Shown here one piece after another: positions 18,200 through 26,103 of a DNA stretch of 64,000 nucleotides; position 1 is the first letter of the stretch, and each line of letters starts with the position of its first letter. Origin of the DNA: Leptospira venezuelensis (GTDB taxonomy: Bacteria > Spirochaetota > Leptospiria > Leptospirales > Leptospiraceae); the NCBI RefSeq assembly GCF_002150035.1, contig NZ_NETS01000011.1:186001-250000 (forward strand), written 5' to 3'. Under the pieces are notes generated by a model. It was not told the DNA's origin and ran no database searches. It saw nothing but the letters and a program-made list of their open reading frames with translations. The position numbers were made by a program, and so were the translations under genes.

Positions 18200-20335
18200 T
18201 TATTCCAGAAAACCAGGATGGGCATCTGTAAGCAGGCAATTAGGATCTCTATTAGGCCTTCCGGCGTAAGAACTTACTGACCAAACCCTTTGCCCCGATT
18301 CCATTTTAGAATATGCAGATTTTCGAATTTTGTTTCGAGTATCATTTACTCCAGGGCCCGAAGAGCTGTAGCTAAACTCATCCCAATATTCTCCTGTATA
18401 TGGATCATAGACTTTCAACCGATTCGATCCGGAAGAAGGTAGGCTAAAATTTGAATCCTTCCAAAAATCTGTATCAGGAAAACAAGTCGACTTTCCGGAA
18501 GAAAGTAAACTTAAACCTCCTTTCTCTAATGGCAGAAGAATAGAAACTATAGTTCCATTCCCTTGAATGATCTCTAAATATGCAGAATCAGGAGAGTTTT
18601 CAGTGTCAGATACAAATTCTAAAAATCTATCCTTGGAAACCGGATCGGCTCCAAGATAGGAACCCATCCACGAAATTTCTGAAAATCTCGCTCTACCAAT
18701 AGTTTCTGATCTGAAACAAAATATTCTAGCAGGGGAAGTCCTGGAATTTTCGGCAGGTATAGATGATTGTAAAAAAGGAATCTGCGAATCTGTATTTGTA
18801 TGGGATTCCGGAGTCAAATCTGGATGAAGAAATGCCTGACCATTCTCAAAACAAATGCTCACAGTTTCTCCATTTGTTTTTTGGAGGATGACTCGAGTAG
18901 GAATACCTTTAGATGTTCTAAAGAGTCCGTCCCAGAGAACCTTCTCCTTTCCATTACTATTTGAAAGGGAAACTATATCACTCGAGGTAACAGATTTAAA
19001 AGACGCAATAGAATAAGAAGGATCCCCTAACAGAAAAGGCAAATTACCAATACTTATAATTTCTCCTTGTGAGATCTTTTTAGAAAGCTTGATCGGAAAA
19101 AGATTTTTTCCCCACGAAATTTTTAAAGAAGAAGGATCACAAACCTTAGTACCTAGATATACAAGATCTAAGTATTTCCAACCTTCTTGTAAAACTCCCT
19201 TATGCTTCAATCCATTCGGGTTCAGCTCTTCTAATATAAAATCCTTTGGATCACAGGTTAGCTCACTTTCAAGATTCGAATTTCGATTCTCTCCCGGATC
19301 CATACAAAACAGAGATATTATTTCACAATTAGAGAACGATTTTCCCTTCCAGGAATAATAAGCGTCTTCAAATAAATATCCCGTTCCAGGAAGATTGAAC
19401 TCGAAAGATTTATCAGGGATGCCTATTGAAATTTTACCTGCCTTCTTCAAATCCCCCCATTTCATTCCTGAAATAGAGATACTTTCTAAAGAAGCGGATT
19501 CTTCTGAATATATGCGAGTTTCATTAGGAGAAATAAAACCGGTAGTTTTAGGAATTAAGGCTTTGTTACCAAATAAATTAAACTCTAATCCCTCTTCACA
19601 AATCGGAATTGTATTTGGATTATAGATCTCAATCCATCTTCCTATACCTGAAGGTTCACCAAAAATTTCTGTGACAATAGGAAGGGAAGATGTGCAGTTT
19701 TCTAATCCAATTTGATTTTTAGCTCTGATAAGATTTTGGATCTCTTTTTCAAATCTTGGAGCCTTGAAAGAAAGTCCAAGATATACTTCTGATTTTTCAA
19801 TAGCAGAATGAACTAAAAGAACAGTTCCATTTGAAAATGTGAATATACTAAAAGTTTTAAGATGATTTCTAAGATTAAAATTAGTTCGATCCCAGACTTG
19901 AGCTCCAATGCGTAGAGACTTTAATTCTTTATCACCAATCAGTGCAAATCCAGAACCTTCGATCATCCTCTTAATCTCAGAAGATGGATAAGTTCCAATT
20001 TTATAATCAGAATCGTCCGATAGCCTGGAACTGAATTCAGGGACCAAGGCCCCTTCTTTCCAGGCAGAAAAAACTTCTGAGAATTGCGAAATTCCTGTTT
20101 CCTCAATGCAGATCCGAATTTTAAAATTTGGATCTTCTCCCGAAATGAAACATGCTTGGCCGTTCTCTTGGACTAGATCTGAAACAAGCCTCGGAACTTT
20201 TGCGAAGATTGGATCGTATTGAAAATGGACTGACTTTTCAGTTTCATTCCAGACTAGTTCAGTGCCAGAGTCTTGCTTACAAGAAGCGGAAATGAAAAGT
20301 ATAATGAAAGCGATAGCATATAAGATTGTTTGCAT
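18200..20335 (-). CDS. Lamin-tail-domain lipoprotein
   Basis: A 711-residue lipoprotein: signal MQTILYAIAF..., lipobox ISASC with Cys19. At least two and perhaps three lamin-tail (LTD) type modules can be picked out. The first is near residues 219-300 (TEIFGEPSG..RWIEIYNPN), a second weak one starts near 365 (ILEELNPNG), and a third near 545 (RFSEISWMGSY...RFLEFV). The phrases SE(I/V).WMGS and WIE(I/L)YN are hallmarks of bacterial LTDs. These domains are known on secreted or membrane-attached nucleases and phosphoesterases. The protein is Ser-rich with several scattered cysteines. It leads the operon with the outer-membrane and PLD genes, and its ribosome site is inside a long hairpin. Confidence 0.75.
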   Translation of the reverse strand: MQTILYAIAFIILFISASCKQDSGTELVWNETEKSVHFQYDPIFAKVPRLVSDLVQENGQACFISGEDPNFKIRICIEETGISQFSEVFSAWKEGALVPEFSSRLSDDSDYKIGTYPSSEIKRMIEGSGFALIGDKELKSLRIGAQVWDRTNFNLRNHLKTFSIFTFSNGTVLLVHSAIEKSEVYLGLSFKAPRFEKEIQNLIRAKNQIGLENCTSSLPIVTEIFGEPSGIGRWIEIYNPNTIPICEEGLEFNLFGNKALIPKTTGFISPNETRIYSEESASLESISISGMKWGDLKKAGKISIGIPDKSFEFNLPGTGYLFEDAYYSWKGKSFSNCEIISLFCMDPGENRNSNLESELTCDPKDFILEELNPNGLKHKGVLQEGWKYLDLVYLGTKVCDPSSLKISWGKNLFPIKLSKKISQGEIISIGNLPFLLGDPSYSIASFKSVTSSDIVSLSNSNGKEKVLWDGLFRTSKGIPTRVILQKTNGETVSICFENGQAFLHPDLTPESHTNTDSQIPFLQSSIPAENSRTSPARIFCFRSETIGRARFSEISWMGSYLGADPVSKDRFLEFVSDTENSPDSAYLEIIQGNGTIVSILLPLEKGGLSLLSSGKSTCFPDTDFWKDSNFSLPSSGSNRLKVYDPYTGEYWDEFSYSSSGPGVNDTRNKIRKSAYSKMESGQRVWSVSSYAGRPNRDPNCLLTDAHPGFLE

Positions 20336-20368
20336 TTTTCCCTCCAGAGCTACTTGTCTGGGGGAAAA
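20336..20368 (-). promoter_or_regulatory. 12-bp hairpin sequestering the ribosome site of the lamin-tail lipoprotein
   Basis: In the minus-strand RNA, TTTTCCCCCAGA (20368-20357) pairs with TCTGGAGGGAAAA (20348-20336) around an 8-nt loop. All 12 pairs are Watson-Crick with one bulged A. The right arm contains the strong Shine-Dalgarno GGAGG and ends one base before the ATG. No T-run follows, so this is not an intrinsic terminator for uvrC upstream. It looks like a structure able to block ribosome entry. Confidence 0.65.
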
Positions 20369-20385
20369 CTTTCCACTTGCGATTT

Positions 20386-22269
20386 TTAGGAATTAGAGTC
20401 GGAGTTTTCTGGAATTTTGGTTCCGTCTGGAATTGCCGGACTTGAGGCGGAGTGAAAATAATTATAAATTTTCTCAGCTAATGCTTCTCCAATACCTGGG
20501 ACCTTCATGAGCTCAACAATATTTGCCTCTTCAATCTTTTTCTGACCGGAGAAGGATTGGAGTAATAGTTTACTTCTTTTTAGACCAATATCAGGAACTT
20601 CTCTGATAAGACCAGTAAGAGCTTCTCGATTTCGTCTAGATCGATGATGTTCTACTCCGAATCTATGCGCCTCATCTCTGAGATGACGAAGTAATCGCAT
20701 CCCAGGAGAATTCATATCAAAACTATAAGGAGAACTTTCTCCAGGGAAATAGATCTCTTCTCTTTTTTTGGCAAGCCCCACCATAGGAAGATTTGCAGCG
20801 CCCGCCTCCACTGCTGCCTCACATGCTTTTCCAAGTTGTGTAGGACCTCCATCAATCACGATCAGATCAGGCATCACTCCATCTTCATTAATGATTCTTT
20901 GCAGCCTTCTGGAAATGACCTCATGCATCATTCCTGGATCGTTAATACCTTCATAACCTCTGATATTATATTTTCGATATCCTTGTTTGAATGGTTTTCC
21001 TTCTACAAACATAACGCCACTTGCGACAGGAAAAGATCCCTGGAAATGGGAAATATCATAACATTCTATAATATGAGGAGGTTCCTTGAGTTGGAACATA
21101 TCTTGGATCTCTTTTAATGCGACTGTTTGGTCCTTATAATGAGTAGCAAGAAGTCTTTCTGTAAGTCCAAGTTCCGCGTTCTTTTCTGCAATCTTTAAAA
21201 GAGACTTTTTCTCTCCTGCTTTAGGAAATCTTAATTTAGGTCTAAATCCAGTCTTCTCTTGTAGAAAATCCAATACAGTCTCCCCTTCTTCTTTTAAGCC
21301 GAAAGGAACGACTATACTTGCGGGAATCAGCCCGGCTCCCATATAATAATCTCGGAAGAAGGAGGATAATATTTCTTCTTCTGTGGAATTCTGCACACCT
21401 TGCAACGGAAAAGATTTCTTATTATCTAAAAGTCCACCACGGACTTCCATGAGAACTACTTGTCCTTCATCTTCTTTACGAGCAAAAGCGATTACATCCT
21501 CATCTCCACCGTCCATACTCACAACAGTTTGTTTTTGTCGGAAGATCTGTAATCTTCCTAACATATCCCGATATCTGGCGGCGATCTCGAATTCCATTTT
21601 GCCGGAATACTCATCCATACGTTTGGTGAGCTCGGTCGCGAGGATCTCTTTTTTACCTTCTAAAAATTGAATGATCTGGTTTACAATAACGGCGTATTCA
21701 TCTTCAGGAACTGTTCCTTGGCAAGGCCCCAAACATCTTCCCATTTGAAAATTCAAACAAGGTCGTTTAGGCTTAGGAAGTGGAAGTTTTTGTCTAACCT
21801 TTCGAATGGGGAAAATACGAAGTATTACATCTAAAATTTCACGAGTAGTTCTTACATCTGTAAAAGGACCAAAATATCGATCGCCGTTATCCTTTATTTT
21901 GCGAGTGATAGACACCATTGGATAAGGTTCAGAAAGTGAAACACAGATGTACGGATATTTTTTATCGTCCTTTAGACGAACATTATATCTCGGATTATGT
22001 TTTTTGATCAGAGTTGCTTCTAAAATTAAAGCTTCTTTTTCTGTAGAAGTTGCAAACCAATCCAGATCAAAAATTTCTCTCTGCAGGTATCTGGTTTTTA
22101 GATCAGTTTGTTTTTCTTTTAGATAATTACGGATCCTCTTATCTAAATTTTTAGCCTTACCTACATAGATCACCTCACCTTCTGAATTCTTCCAGAGATA
22201 ACATCCAGGAGAACCAGTTAGGTTTTTGAGTTTTTCTACAATCAGAGTATGATTGACTACTTCAGGCAT
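20386..22269 (-). CDS. uvrC: Excinuclease ABC subunit C
   Basis: UvrC makes both incisions around UvrB-marked DNA lesions in nucleotide excision repair. The 627-residue protein has the N-terminal GIY-YIG nuclease domain (GCYLWKNSEGEVIYVGKAKN at about residues 18-38), a cysteine patch near 170-185 (CLNFQMGRCLGPC), a UVR segment near 210-245, the RNase-H-like second nuclease domain with the IECYDISHFQG and VIDGG stretches, and C-terminal helix-hairpin-helix repeats (VPDIGLKRSK, VPGIGEALAEKI). All parts are present at full length. It starts 3 nt after the release-factor-like gene, so it belongs to the nth/rpmB run. Confidence 0.97.
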   Translation of the reverse strand: MPEVVNHTLIVEKLKNLTGSPGCYLWKNSEGEVIYVGKAKNLDKRIRNYLKEKQTDLKTRYLQREIFDLDWFATSTEKEALILEATLIKKHNPRYNVRLKDDKKYPYICVSLSEPYPMVSITRKIKDNGDRYFGPFTDVRTTREILDVILRIFPIRKVRQKLPLPKPKRPCLNFQMGRCLGPCQGTVPEDEYAVIVNQIIQFLEGKKEILATELTKRMDEYSGKMEFEIAARYRDMLGRLQIFRQKQTVVSMDGGDEDVIAFARKEDEGQVVLMEVRGGLLDNKKSFPLQGVQNSTEEEILSSFFRDYYMGAGLIPASIVVPFGLKEEGETVLDFLQEKTGFRPKLRFPKAGEKKSLLKIAEKNAELGLTERLLATHYKDQTVALKEIQDMFQLKEPPHIIECYDISHFQGSFPVASGVMFVEGKPFKQGYRKYNIRGYEGINDPGMMHEVISRRLQRIINEDGVMPDLIVIDGGPTQLGKACEAAVEAGAANLPMVGLAKKREEIYFPGESSPYSFDMNSPGMRLLRHLRDEAHRFGVEHHRSRRNREALTGLIREVPDIGLKRSKLLLQSFSGQKKIEEANIVELMKVPGIGEALAEKIYNYFHSASSPAIPDGTKIPENSDSNS

Positions 22270-22272
22270 GTT

Positions 22273-22692
22273 TCAATATTCTTCGTTCCAATCCTCTGGA
22301 CCGGTTTTTCTTTTTAGACTTGCCACGACCTTTGATGCAGCCTTTCTTTTTGCTTTTCTGGCTTTGTCCGCTTTAGCCTTTCTGATCTTTGTAAGTTTAG
22401 GATCTTCAATTTTGGAAGCTTCTAAAATTTCAGCCTCTATTTTATCACAAAGAAGCATTCTTGCTTTATATCTGTTTAAACCTTGGGTGCGATGAATGGA
22501 ACATTTAATTTCGATGTCTTTCTTTTTATAATATAGTCGGACAGCAGTCGAAACCTTGTTTACATTCTGTCCTCCTTTGCCTCCACTTCTTACAAAAGTT
22601 TCCTCTATATCGGATTCTTGTATCCCTAACTTTCTCATTCTGGAAAGAAGAAGATTCGCTTTTTCGGGAGAGACAGGGAATAGAACGGCCAT
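22273..22692 (-). CDS. Peptide chain release factor-like protein (GGQ domain)
   Basis: A 139-residue protein with only the catalytic domain 3 of class-I release factors. The GGQ motif sits in SGGKGGQNVNKVSTAVRL near residues 33-50, and a basic Lys/Arg-rich tail follows (RKAKRKAASKVVASLKRK). The absence of codon-recognition domains and the basic tail are shared with ArfB/YaeJ and mitochondrial ICT1/C12orf65 rescue factors, which hydrolyse peptidyl-tRNA on stalled ribosomes. ArfB is the likely analogue, but the exact orthology is open. The gene lies 1 nt after the thioesterase stop and 3 nt before uvrC. Confidence 0.85.
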   Translation of the reverse strand: MAVLFPVSPEKANLLLSRMRKLGIQESDIEETFVRSGGKGGQNVNKVSTAVRLYYKKKDIEIKCSIHRTQGLNRYKARMLLCDKIEAEILEASKIEDPKLTKIRKAKADKARKAKRKAASKVVASLKRKTGPEDWNEEY

Positions 22693-22693
22693 A

Positions 22694-23125
22694 TTATTTT
22701 TTTAGGAATTCATCCGGATCAAATTGACTGAAATAAGGGAATGGTTTTCCGGAATCATCCAAACAGACGTATGTTACCCTACAATCTATGATCTCTCTTA
22801 TTTCTTTTTTCATCTGATTTTTTGCAATGGCCGCACTTCGGATGGTGATGGAACTCTTTCCAACTTTTTCTATTTTTGAAAAAATTTGAATGATCTCTCC
22901 GAGCAAACCTGGGCTTTTAAAGATCACGTTATCCATTGTTACTGTAACAAGATTAGAATATCCAATTTTTTCGATAACGAACATTGCACAACCTTCGTCG
23001 ATCCAGGCAAGCATCTGTCCTCCGAAGAGAAAACCATGCTGGTTTAAATCCCTGGACATGACTATATGTTGAGTGCTTAATTCCATTCCTTGGATTTTTT
23101 CATCTAAAAAGACTTCTACGCTCAT
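22694..23125 (-). CDS. Acyl-CoA thioesterase (hotdog fold)
   Basis: The ATG at 23125 is chosen over an earlier in-frame start at 23191 because AGAGG precedes it and the longer form would run back into nth. The resulting 143-residue protein shows the hotdog thioesterase signature: DLNQHGFLFGGQMLAWIDEGCAMF with the catalytic Asp in the central helix, then IFKSPGLLGEI. It belongs to the YciA/BFIT-type acyl-CoA thioesterases, which release free fatty acids or short acyls from CoA in the cytoplasm. It starts 10 nt after nth. Chain specificity is unknown. Confidence 0.87.
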   Translation of the reverse strand: MSVEVFLDEKIQGMELSTQHIVMSRDLNQHGFLFGGQMLAWIDEGCAMFVIEKIGYSNLVTVTMDNVIFKSPGLLGEIIQIFSKIEKVGKSSITIRSAAIAKNQMKKEIREIIDCRVTYVCLDDSGKPFPYFSQFDPDEFLKK

Positions 23126-23135
23126 TTTGGCCTCT

Positions 23136-23831
23136 CTAATCTTTGGGTGAAGTGGAAGAAGGACATTCTTTTCTGAGAATACAAGTCTCACAGAATGTCT
23201 TATGTGCCTTACAGTATTTTCTTCCTAAAAATATAAAATACAAGGACAGATCCATCCAGTATTCAGATTGCACATTTTGCATTAGGTCCTTCTCCACTTT
23301 TACTGGATCTGTTTGTTTGGTAAGACCTAACTTTTTAGAAACTCTTTTAACATGAGTGTCTACCACGAATCCTTCGGAAATATGGTGGATCTCATTTAAT
23401 ACAACATTTGCTGTTTTTCTTCCGATACCCGGAAGTTTGATCAGTTCTTTGATACTTTTAGGCAATTTGCCATTGTATTCATTTAGAAGAAGGTTCGCAA
23501 AACCAGAAACTGACTTTGCCTTATTCTTATAAAAACCAGTAGAATAAATTAACTTTTCTATCTTCTTCAAAGGAGCAGAAGCAATAGATTCCAATGTAGG
23601 AAGCTCTGAGAAAAGAATAGGAGTAACCTGGTTCACTCTTTCGTCAGTACACTGAGCGGAAAGAATTACCGAGATCGCAAATTCGTAGTCTTTGGAATAT
23701 TGGAGAGGAGAATTTACGTCCCCGAATTCCTTCCTAAGTAGGAAGTAAATTCGAGAAACATATTCAGGGGTCGCGGAAAAAGAAGGACTAGATTGCCTTT
23801 TTTTGGATTCCGACGTGCTTTTTCGGGGCAA
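23136..23831 (-). CDS. nth: Endonuclease III
   Basis: A DNA glycosylase/AP lyase for oxidised pyrimidines. The helix-hairpin-helix is LPGIGRKTANVVL with the catalytic Lys, followed by VDTHVKR with the catalytic Asp, and a C-terminal iron-sulfur cluster motif C-x6-C-x2-C-x5-C. No ATG is available: the only start is TTG at 23831, which lies inside rpmB and gives a 44-nt overlap. The first 18 residues are basic and poorly conserved in character, so the true start might be an unusual codon further down. The catalytic core is complete at about 210 residues. Confidence 0.93.
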   Translation of the reverse strand: MPRKSTSESKKRQSSPSFSATPEYVSRIYFLLRKEFGDVNSPLQYSKDYEFAISVILSAQCTDERVNQVTPILFSELPTLESIASAPLKKIEKLIYSTGFYKNKAKSVSGFANLLLNEYNGKLPKSIKELIKLPGIGRKTANVVLNEIHHISEGFVVDTHVKRVSKKLGLTKQTDPVKVEKDLMQNVQSEYWMDLSLYFIFLGRKYCKAHKTFCETCILRKECPSSTSPKD

Positions 23832-24063
23832 GTGCTTTTAGTGATTCGCCGTTATCTTTGATCGCAGCTTTGATCCCTTTCTTTTTAAGGGTTCTTAAAG
23901 CGCGGGTAGAGATACGAACGGTTACCCAACGATTCTCATCTTCCAAGAAGATACGTTTTTTGATTAGGTTGATTTTCCAGGTTCTACGGGTTTTAAGGTG
24001 AGAGTGGGAAACATTGTTTCCTGCTATCGTACCTTTCCCTGTCACAACACATTTTCTGGCCAT
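23788..24063 (-). CDS. rpmB: 50S ribosomal protein L28
   Basis: A 91-residue basic protein opening MARKCVVTGKGTIAGNNVSHS, the typical L28 N-terminus, and continuing with RRTWKINLIKKRI and ISTRALRTLKKKGI. It is part of the large ribosomal subunit. It leads the run rpmB-nth-thioesterase-release factor-uvrC on the minus strand. The best promoter match upstream puts the transcript start almost at the ATG, so the mRNA may have little or no leader; the Shine-Dalgarno is weak. The 3' end overlaps the presumed nth start by 44 nt. Confidence 0.95.
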   Translation of the reverse strand: MARKCVVTGKGTIAGNNVSHSHLKTRRTWKINLIKKRIFLEDENRWVTVRISTRALRTLKKKGIKAAIKDNGESLKALAPKKHVGIQKKAI

Positions 24064-24071
24064 ACTGCGAC

Positions 24072-24100
24072 CATAGTTTTCTATAAGTTGCTTATGTCAA
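24072..24100 (-). promoter_or_regulatory. Sigma-70-type promoter for rpmB
   Basis: On the minus strand TTGACA (24100-24095) is followed after 17 nt by ACTATG (24077-24072). The -35 is a perfect match and the -10 is partial. The -10 ends only 8 nt before the rpmB ATG at 24063, so transcription would begin near the start codon. An imperfect inverted repeat (GGGAAAAAT...ATTTCTCCC, 24118-24141) lies further upstream, just after the LOG gene, and may be its terminator, though without a clean T-run. Confidence 0.5.
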
Positions 24101-24152
24101 GGAAACCAAAAAGATTTGGGAAAAATCCTAGAATTTCTCCCATTTTTGGGTC

Positions 24153-24926
24153 TTAGTCCAAATCGAGCGGAACTTTCTTCTTTAATGTTTCCAGAACATC
24201 TTCCGGTGTATCGCAATAGGTCATTAAATCCAGGTCTTCTGGATCAATAAGTCCATAATCTATCATACTTTCTAGATGGAATATTTCTCTCCAGAACTTA
24301 GTACCATAAAGTATCACTGGGATCTTTCGGTTATTACGACCAGTTTGGATCAGGGTCAAGGTCTCGAATAATTCATCTACAGTGCCAAAGCCGCCAGGAA
24401 ATGCTACTACTCCCATGGACAATCGGAGAAACCAAAGTTTCCTCATGAAGAAATAATGGAATTCAACGCTAATATCAGGATCTACATAAGGATTTACGAA
24501 TTGTTCGAAAGGAAGTCTGATATTCAAGCCTAAGCTTGGGCCGCCTGCTTCTTTAGCACCTCTGTTGGCAGCCTCCATAATTCCTGGGCCTCCACCCGTG
24601 CAGACAGCCATTCTTCTGGTTTCTTTTGAAATTTCCTTTCCCCAAGAAGTGATTAATGCTGCAGTCTTGCGAGCGTCCTCATAATAAACGGACATCTCTT
24701 TTTGTTTTTGGAATAATTTCTTTTCTGATTCAGAGAGATTTTTAGTTTCCTTCTCTCTACATTCTTCGGGGCTTAAGATCCGAGCAGATCCAAAAATGCA
24801 GATCGTATCCTGGATCTTTCCGTCTCTGAATAAGGACTGAGGATAATCAATCTCCGCAAGAACCCTTAGATGGAACGCATCTATGGATTTTAAAAACTCT
24901 TCATGTTCTAAGGACGTTCTTCCCAT
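24153..24926 (-). CDS. LOG family protein (TIGR00730 Rossmann fold)
   Basis: A 257-residue protein with the family motifs CTGGGPGIMEAANRGAKEAGG and PGGFGTVDELFE (the PGGxGTxxE signature). Proteins of this family include cytokinin phosphoribohydrolases (LOG) and bacterial nucleotide 5'-monophosphate nucleosidases such as PpnN. The most conservative reading is AMP/nucleotide phosphoribohydrolase. The N-terminal 100 residues contain an extended region (FGSARILSPEEC) with a Lys/Glu-rich helix insert. It is separated from rpmB by 89 bp and is divergent from the hypothetical gene at 24958, leaving only about 30 bp for both promoters. Confidence 0.85.
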   Translation of the reverse strand: MGRTSLEHEEFLKSIDAFHLRVLAEIDYPQSLFRDGKIQDTICIFGSARILSPEECREKETKNLSESEKKLFQKQKEMSVYYEDARKTAALITSWGKEISKETRRMAVCTGGGPGIMEAANRGAKEAGGPSLGLNIRLPFEQFVNPYVDPDISVEFHYFFMRKLWFLRLSMGVVAFPGGFGTVDELFETLTLIQTGRNNRKIPVILYGTKFWREIFHLESMIDYGLIDPEDLDLMTYCDTPEDVLETLKKKVPLDLD

Positions 24927-24957
24927 ATTTCTTTCCTTTTTTTAGGGGAAGTTAGGC

Positions 24958-26103
24958 TTGCCTTTCCCAACTCTGTCTATTAACGTATCTCCAAGAATGA
25001 TCGGACTAAAAAGTTTAAAAGAAAAAATTTTCTCCTGGTTCCGGTCCTCCTTTTTCCACCTTTCCATTAAATGGGAAGCGGGAAAGATCAGACTCCAAAA
25101 AAGAGTGGATCCTTACGTTACTGCAGAGTCCCACTCCAGTAATTTTCGCAATTTAAACGGAAAGGAATCTGGCACGACCGAAGACTGGTCTGAGAACCTG
25201 CCACCCTTCTCCTTTACTGAAACCGAAACAGAGGAAATTTTTCCAAACGCAAAAAGAAAATTCCACAGAGTCCGAAAACATAAGGTTTCTCTTTGGTCCT
25301 TACTATTTTTTCTACCCTGGAAATCCAAAATCCAAGAATCAGAACCTTCTTTCAAAGCATTTCATCCCGGAGAAAATTTATTCCAAGAACCAAAGAAGAA
25401 GGTCCGCAAAAAGGAAAATTTCCACCTTCGAAACAAACCATATTTCTGGGAAATTTGGTTTCCTCAAACAAGCACTCTTACTCTTTCTCCATTCGTAATT
25501 TGGGAGACCTCAGTTCCTTCGGATCTGTTCCAAGATTGTTTGCCTGAATCTGTTCTTCCCGTGGGAGAACCTGGAAAATGGAAGGTTCGTATCCAATCTA
25601 TGAGGGTTCTATCCCACCAATTGGGAAATTTCTACGAGGATACATTCCCTAGTCCAAATAGAGTTTATAGAACAGAAGTCTGGGTATACGGGCATACAAA
25701 GGAAGAAGAGATAGATCCAGAAAGACCTATGCTATTTCCACTTGGAGTTTGGATTTCCCCTGAACTATTAAAAGAAGAAGAGCCAAGACTTAGACAGGGA
25801 TTACCTTTTAGAAGCGGAGAAACCTATTGGAAAATCCAAGGGGAAAACTTAAAAATTGGTATCAGAGGATTGGAATGGAACTGGAAACCTGCCAGAGAAA
25901 ATTCTAGATTCGAAAGTATATTAGAAAGTCCGCATGTATTTTTAGGAAAATCTTATTTCACACTGGAATCTCAATCTTTTTCAAGAGACAGACAGATCGC
26001 TTATTTATTCAAAAGAGCGATCACGTCCGATCCTAAAGTGCTCCAGCGTTCCAGACCTAAACGAAATCTTTCTTCTGTTTCTCCAAATCCTAATCGGATA
26101 TAA
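24958..26103 (+). CDS. Hypothetical basic, tryptophan-rich protein
   Basis: A protein of 381 residues from a TTG at 24958, which has AGGGG about 10 nt ahead, or 368 residues from the ATG at 24997, which has no Shine-Dalgarno. No family is recognised. The first 150 residues are basic with several Lys/Arg clusters; the rest is rich in Trp, Phe and Pro and looks globular with strands. There is no signal peptide or convincing membrane helix. The last 103 nt overlap the 3' end of the convergent aminotransferase gene. Codon use and the long unbroken frame support a real gene, but its function is unknown. Confidence 0.65.
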   Translation: MPFPTLSINVSPRMIGLKSLKEKIFSWFRSSFFHLSIKWEAGKIRLQKRVDPYVTAESHSSNFRNLNGKESGTTEDWSENLPPFSFTETETEEIFPNAKRKFHRVRKHKVSLWSLLFFLPWKSKIQESEPSFKAFHPGENLFQEPKKKVRKKENFHLRNKPYFWEIWFPQTSTLTLSPFVIWETSVPSDLFQDCLPESVLPVGEPGKWKVRIQSMRVLSHQLGNFYEDTFPSPNRVYRTEVWVYGHTKEEEIDPERPMLFPLGVWISPELLKEEEPRLRQGLPFRSGETYWKIQGENLKIGIRGLEWNWKPARENSRFESILESPHVFLGKSYFTLESQSFSRDRQIAYLFKRAITSDPKVLQRSRPKRNLSSVSPNPNRI

